From Epinephelus fuscoguttatus (taxonomy: Eukaryota > Chordata > Actinopteri > Perciformes > Serranidae): a stretch of DNA of 64,000 nt. Positions 63,401 to 64,000 of the stretch are shown here, in pieces (the stretch's first letter is position 1; each line of letters begins with the position of its first letter). The stretch covers positions 33,814,322 through 33,878,321 of the forward strand of contig NC_064753.1 of NCBI RefSeq assembly GCF_011397635.1. The letters run 5' to 3'. The notes under the pieces are model-generated. The model did no database searches and had not been told where the DNA came from. It was given only the letters and a program-made list of their open reading frames with translations. Made by a program: the position numbers and the translations under genes.

Positions 63401-63690
63401 ACATGCCAGAGAAATGTTTGAGGTAGTTTAGAAACAGTCTCTTGCAATTATGCAGTTATTTTTCAACTGTTAAATGTCCTGCTCTGGCAAAGTCGCCAGC
63501 AGAAAATGCTGGCATTGTGCATTTTTGCCAATCTCAAATATTACATTTGCGTATTTCATACATTTCACATTAAAGCTTCTAAAGTGATGTAGTAAATGAA
63601 CTAACTTTGTCATCAGGAAGTGAGGGAAATAGTGGAGGTGGAGTGGATAGTGGATGGCGTGTCACCTGCCAAACTGCAGACCACTGTCTG
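60476..63690. other. gene-free stretch
   Basis: Non-coding. 61440-61770 and 62040-62140 are repeat-free; 62270-62345 is a purine-rich GGAGAGGA-type run. The ORFs found here overlap on both strands and have no domain wording. Confidence 0.3.
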
Positions 63691-63970
63691 AGACCATTCA
63701 TTCATCTTCTAACCGCTTCATCCTCTTGAGGGTCGCGGGGGGGCTGGAGCCTATCCCAGCTGACATCGGGCGAGAGGCAGGGTACACCCTGGACAGGTCG
63801 CCAGACTATCGCAGGGCTGACACATAGAGACAAACAACCATTCATGCTCACATTCACACCTATGGACAATTTAGAGTTACCAATTAACTTAGTCCCCAAT
63901 CTGCATGTCTTTGGACTGTGGGAGGAAGCCGGAGTGCCTGGAGAGAACCTGAGACCAACAAACACCAAAA
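63690..63970. repeat. ubiquitous teleost dispersed repeat
   Basis: Includes GGGGGGGCTGGAGCCTATCC, GGGTACACCCTGGACAGGTC, CCATTCATGCTCACATTCAC and CATGTCTTTGGACTGTGGGA, the fixed order of a repeat seen thousands of times in many fish genomes. Its class (LINE tail or SINE) is not settled here. The minus-strand ORF is a by-product. Confidence 0.75.
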
Positions 63971-64000
63971 CTGTTTTTTATTTAATGAGTCATTGCTGTG

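Noticed and set aside
63702..63968. 88-aa minus-strand ORF near the window end
   Set aside because: It is the antisense reading of a ubiquitous teleost dispersed repeat.

Overview
The window is vertebrate nuclear DNA, almost certainly from a ray-finned (probably percomorph) fish. It has long GT-AG introns, vertebrate gene families, AT-rich intergenic sequence with microsatellites, and dispersed repeats of kinds I recognise from teleost genomes. All three recognisable protein genes lie on the + strand in the first half. All assignments come from reading translations and splice sites by eye; no database search was run.

Layout. (1) 1-3300: the last four coding exons and 3' UTR of ercc3 (XPB helicase of TFIIH); the gene begins before the window. 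(2) 3300-7500: intergenic, with an L1-like LINE remnant on the minus strand, a 593-bp terminal-inverted-repeat (TIR) element and a nested pair of short elements. (3) 7713-17097: a complete nine-exon cyp27c1, the mitochondrial P450 that makes vitamin A2, with its 3' UTR to about 18.3 kb. Intron 5 holds a minisatellite of about 0.9 kb and intron 8 a LINE reverse-transcriptase fragment. (4) 18.3-19.5 kb: a short spacer with one TTAA-flanked MITE. (5) 19.57-32.7 kb: rbm26 with a CpG-type promoter, 22 coding exons (1010 aa) and two poly(A) signals. (6) 32.7-64 kb: no recognisable protein gene. It alternates transposon-derived sequence with repeat-free stretches that look like regulatory gene-desert DNA, and holds a few splice-flanked minus-strand candidate exons that I cannot assign.

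The three genes do not form a pathway. ercc3 works in transcription and nucleotide-excision repair, cyp27c1 in retinoid metabolism, rbm26 in nuclear RNA surveillance. In human, ERCC3 and CYP27C1 are neighbours on 2q14 while RBM26 is on 13q31, so the 18.3-19.6 kb spacer is a junction between two human-defined linkage blocks.

The most unusual structure is a transposon nest at 37311-39178. A TTAA-flanked TIR element was invaded by a hAT-like element with a perfect 8-bp target duplication, which carries two exon-like pieces of a SWIM zinc-finger type gene, and also by a solo LTR with a 4-bp target duplication. Two more hAT-type MITEs have near-perfect 8-bp target duplications. I did not find a clearly new biological system; the best leads are the captured SWIM fragment, the GT-microsatellite splice donor inside the catalytic motif of cyp27c1, and the unassigned minus-strand exons.
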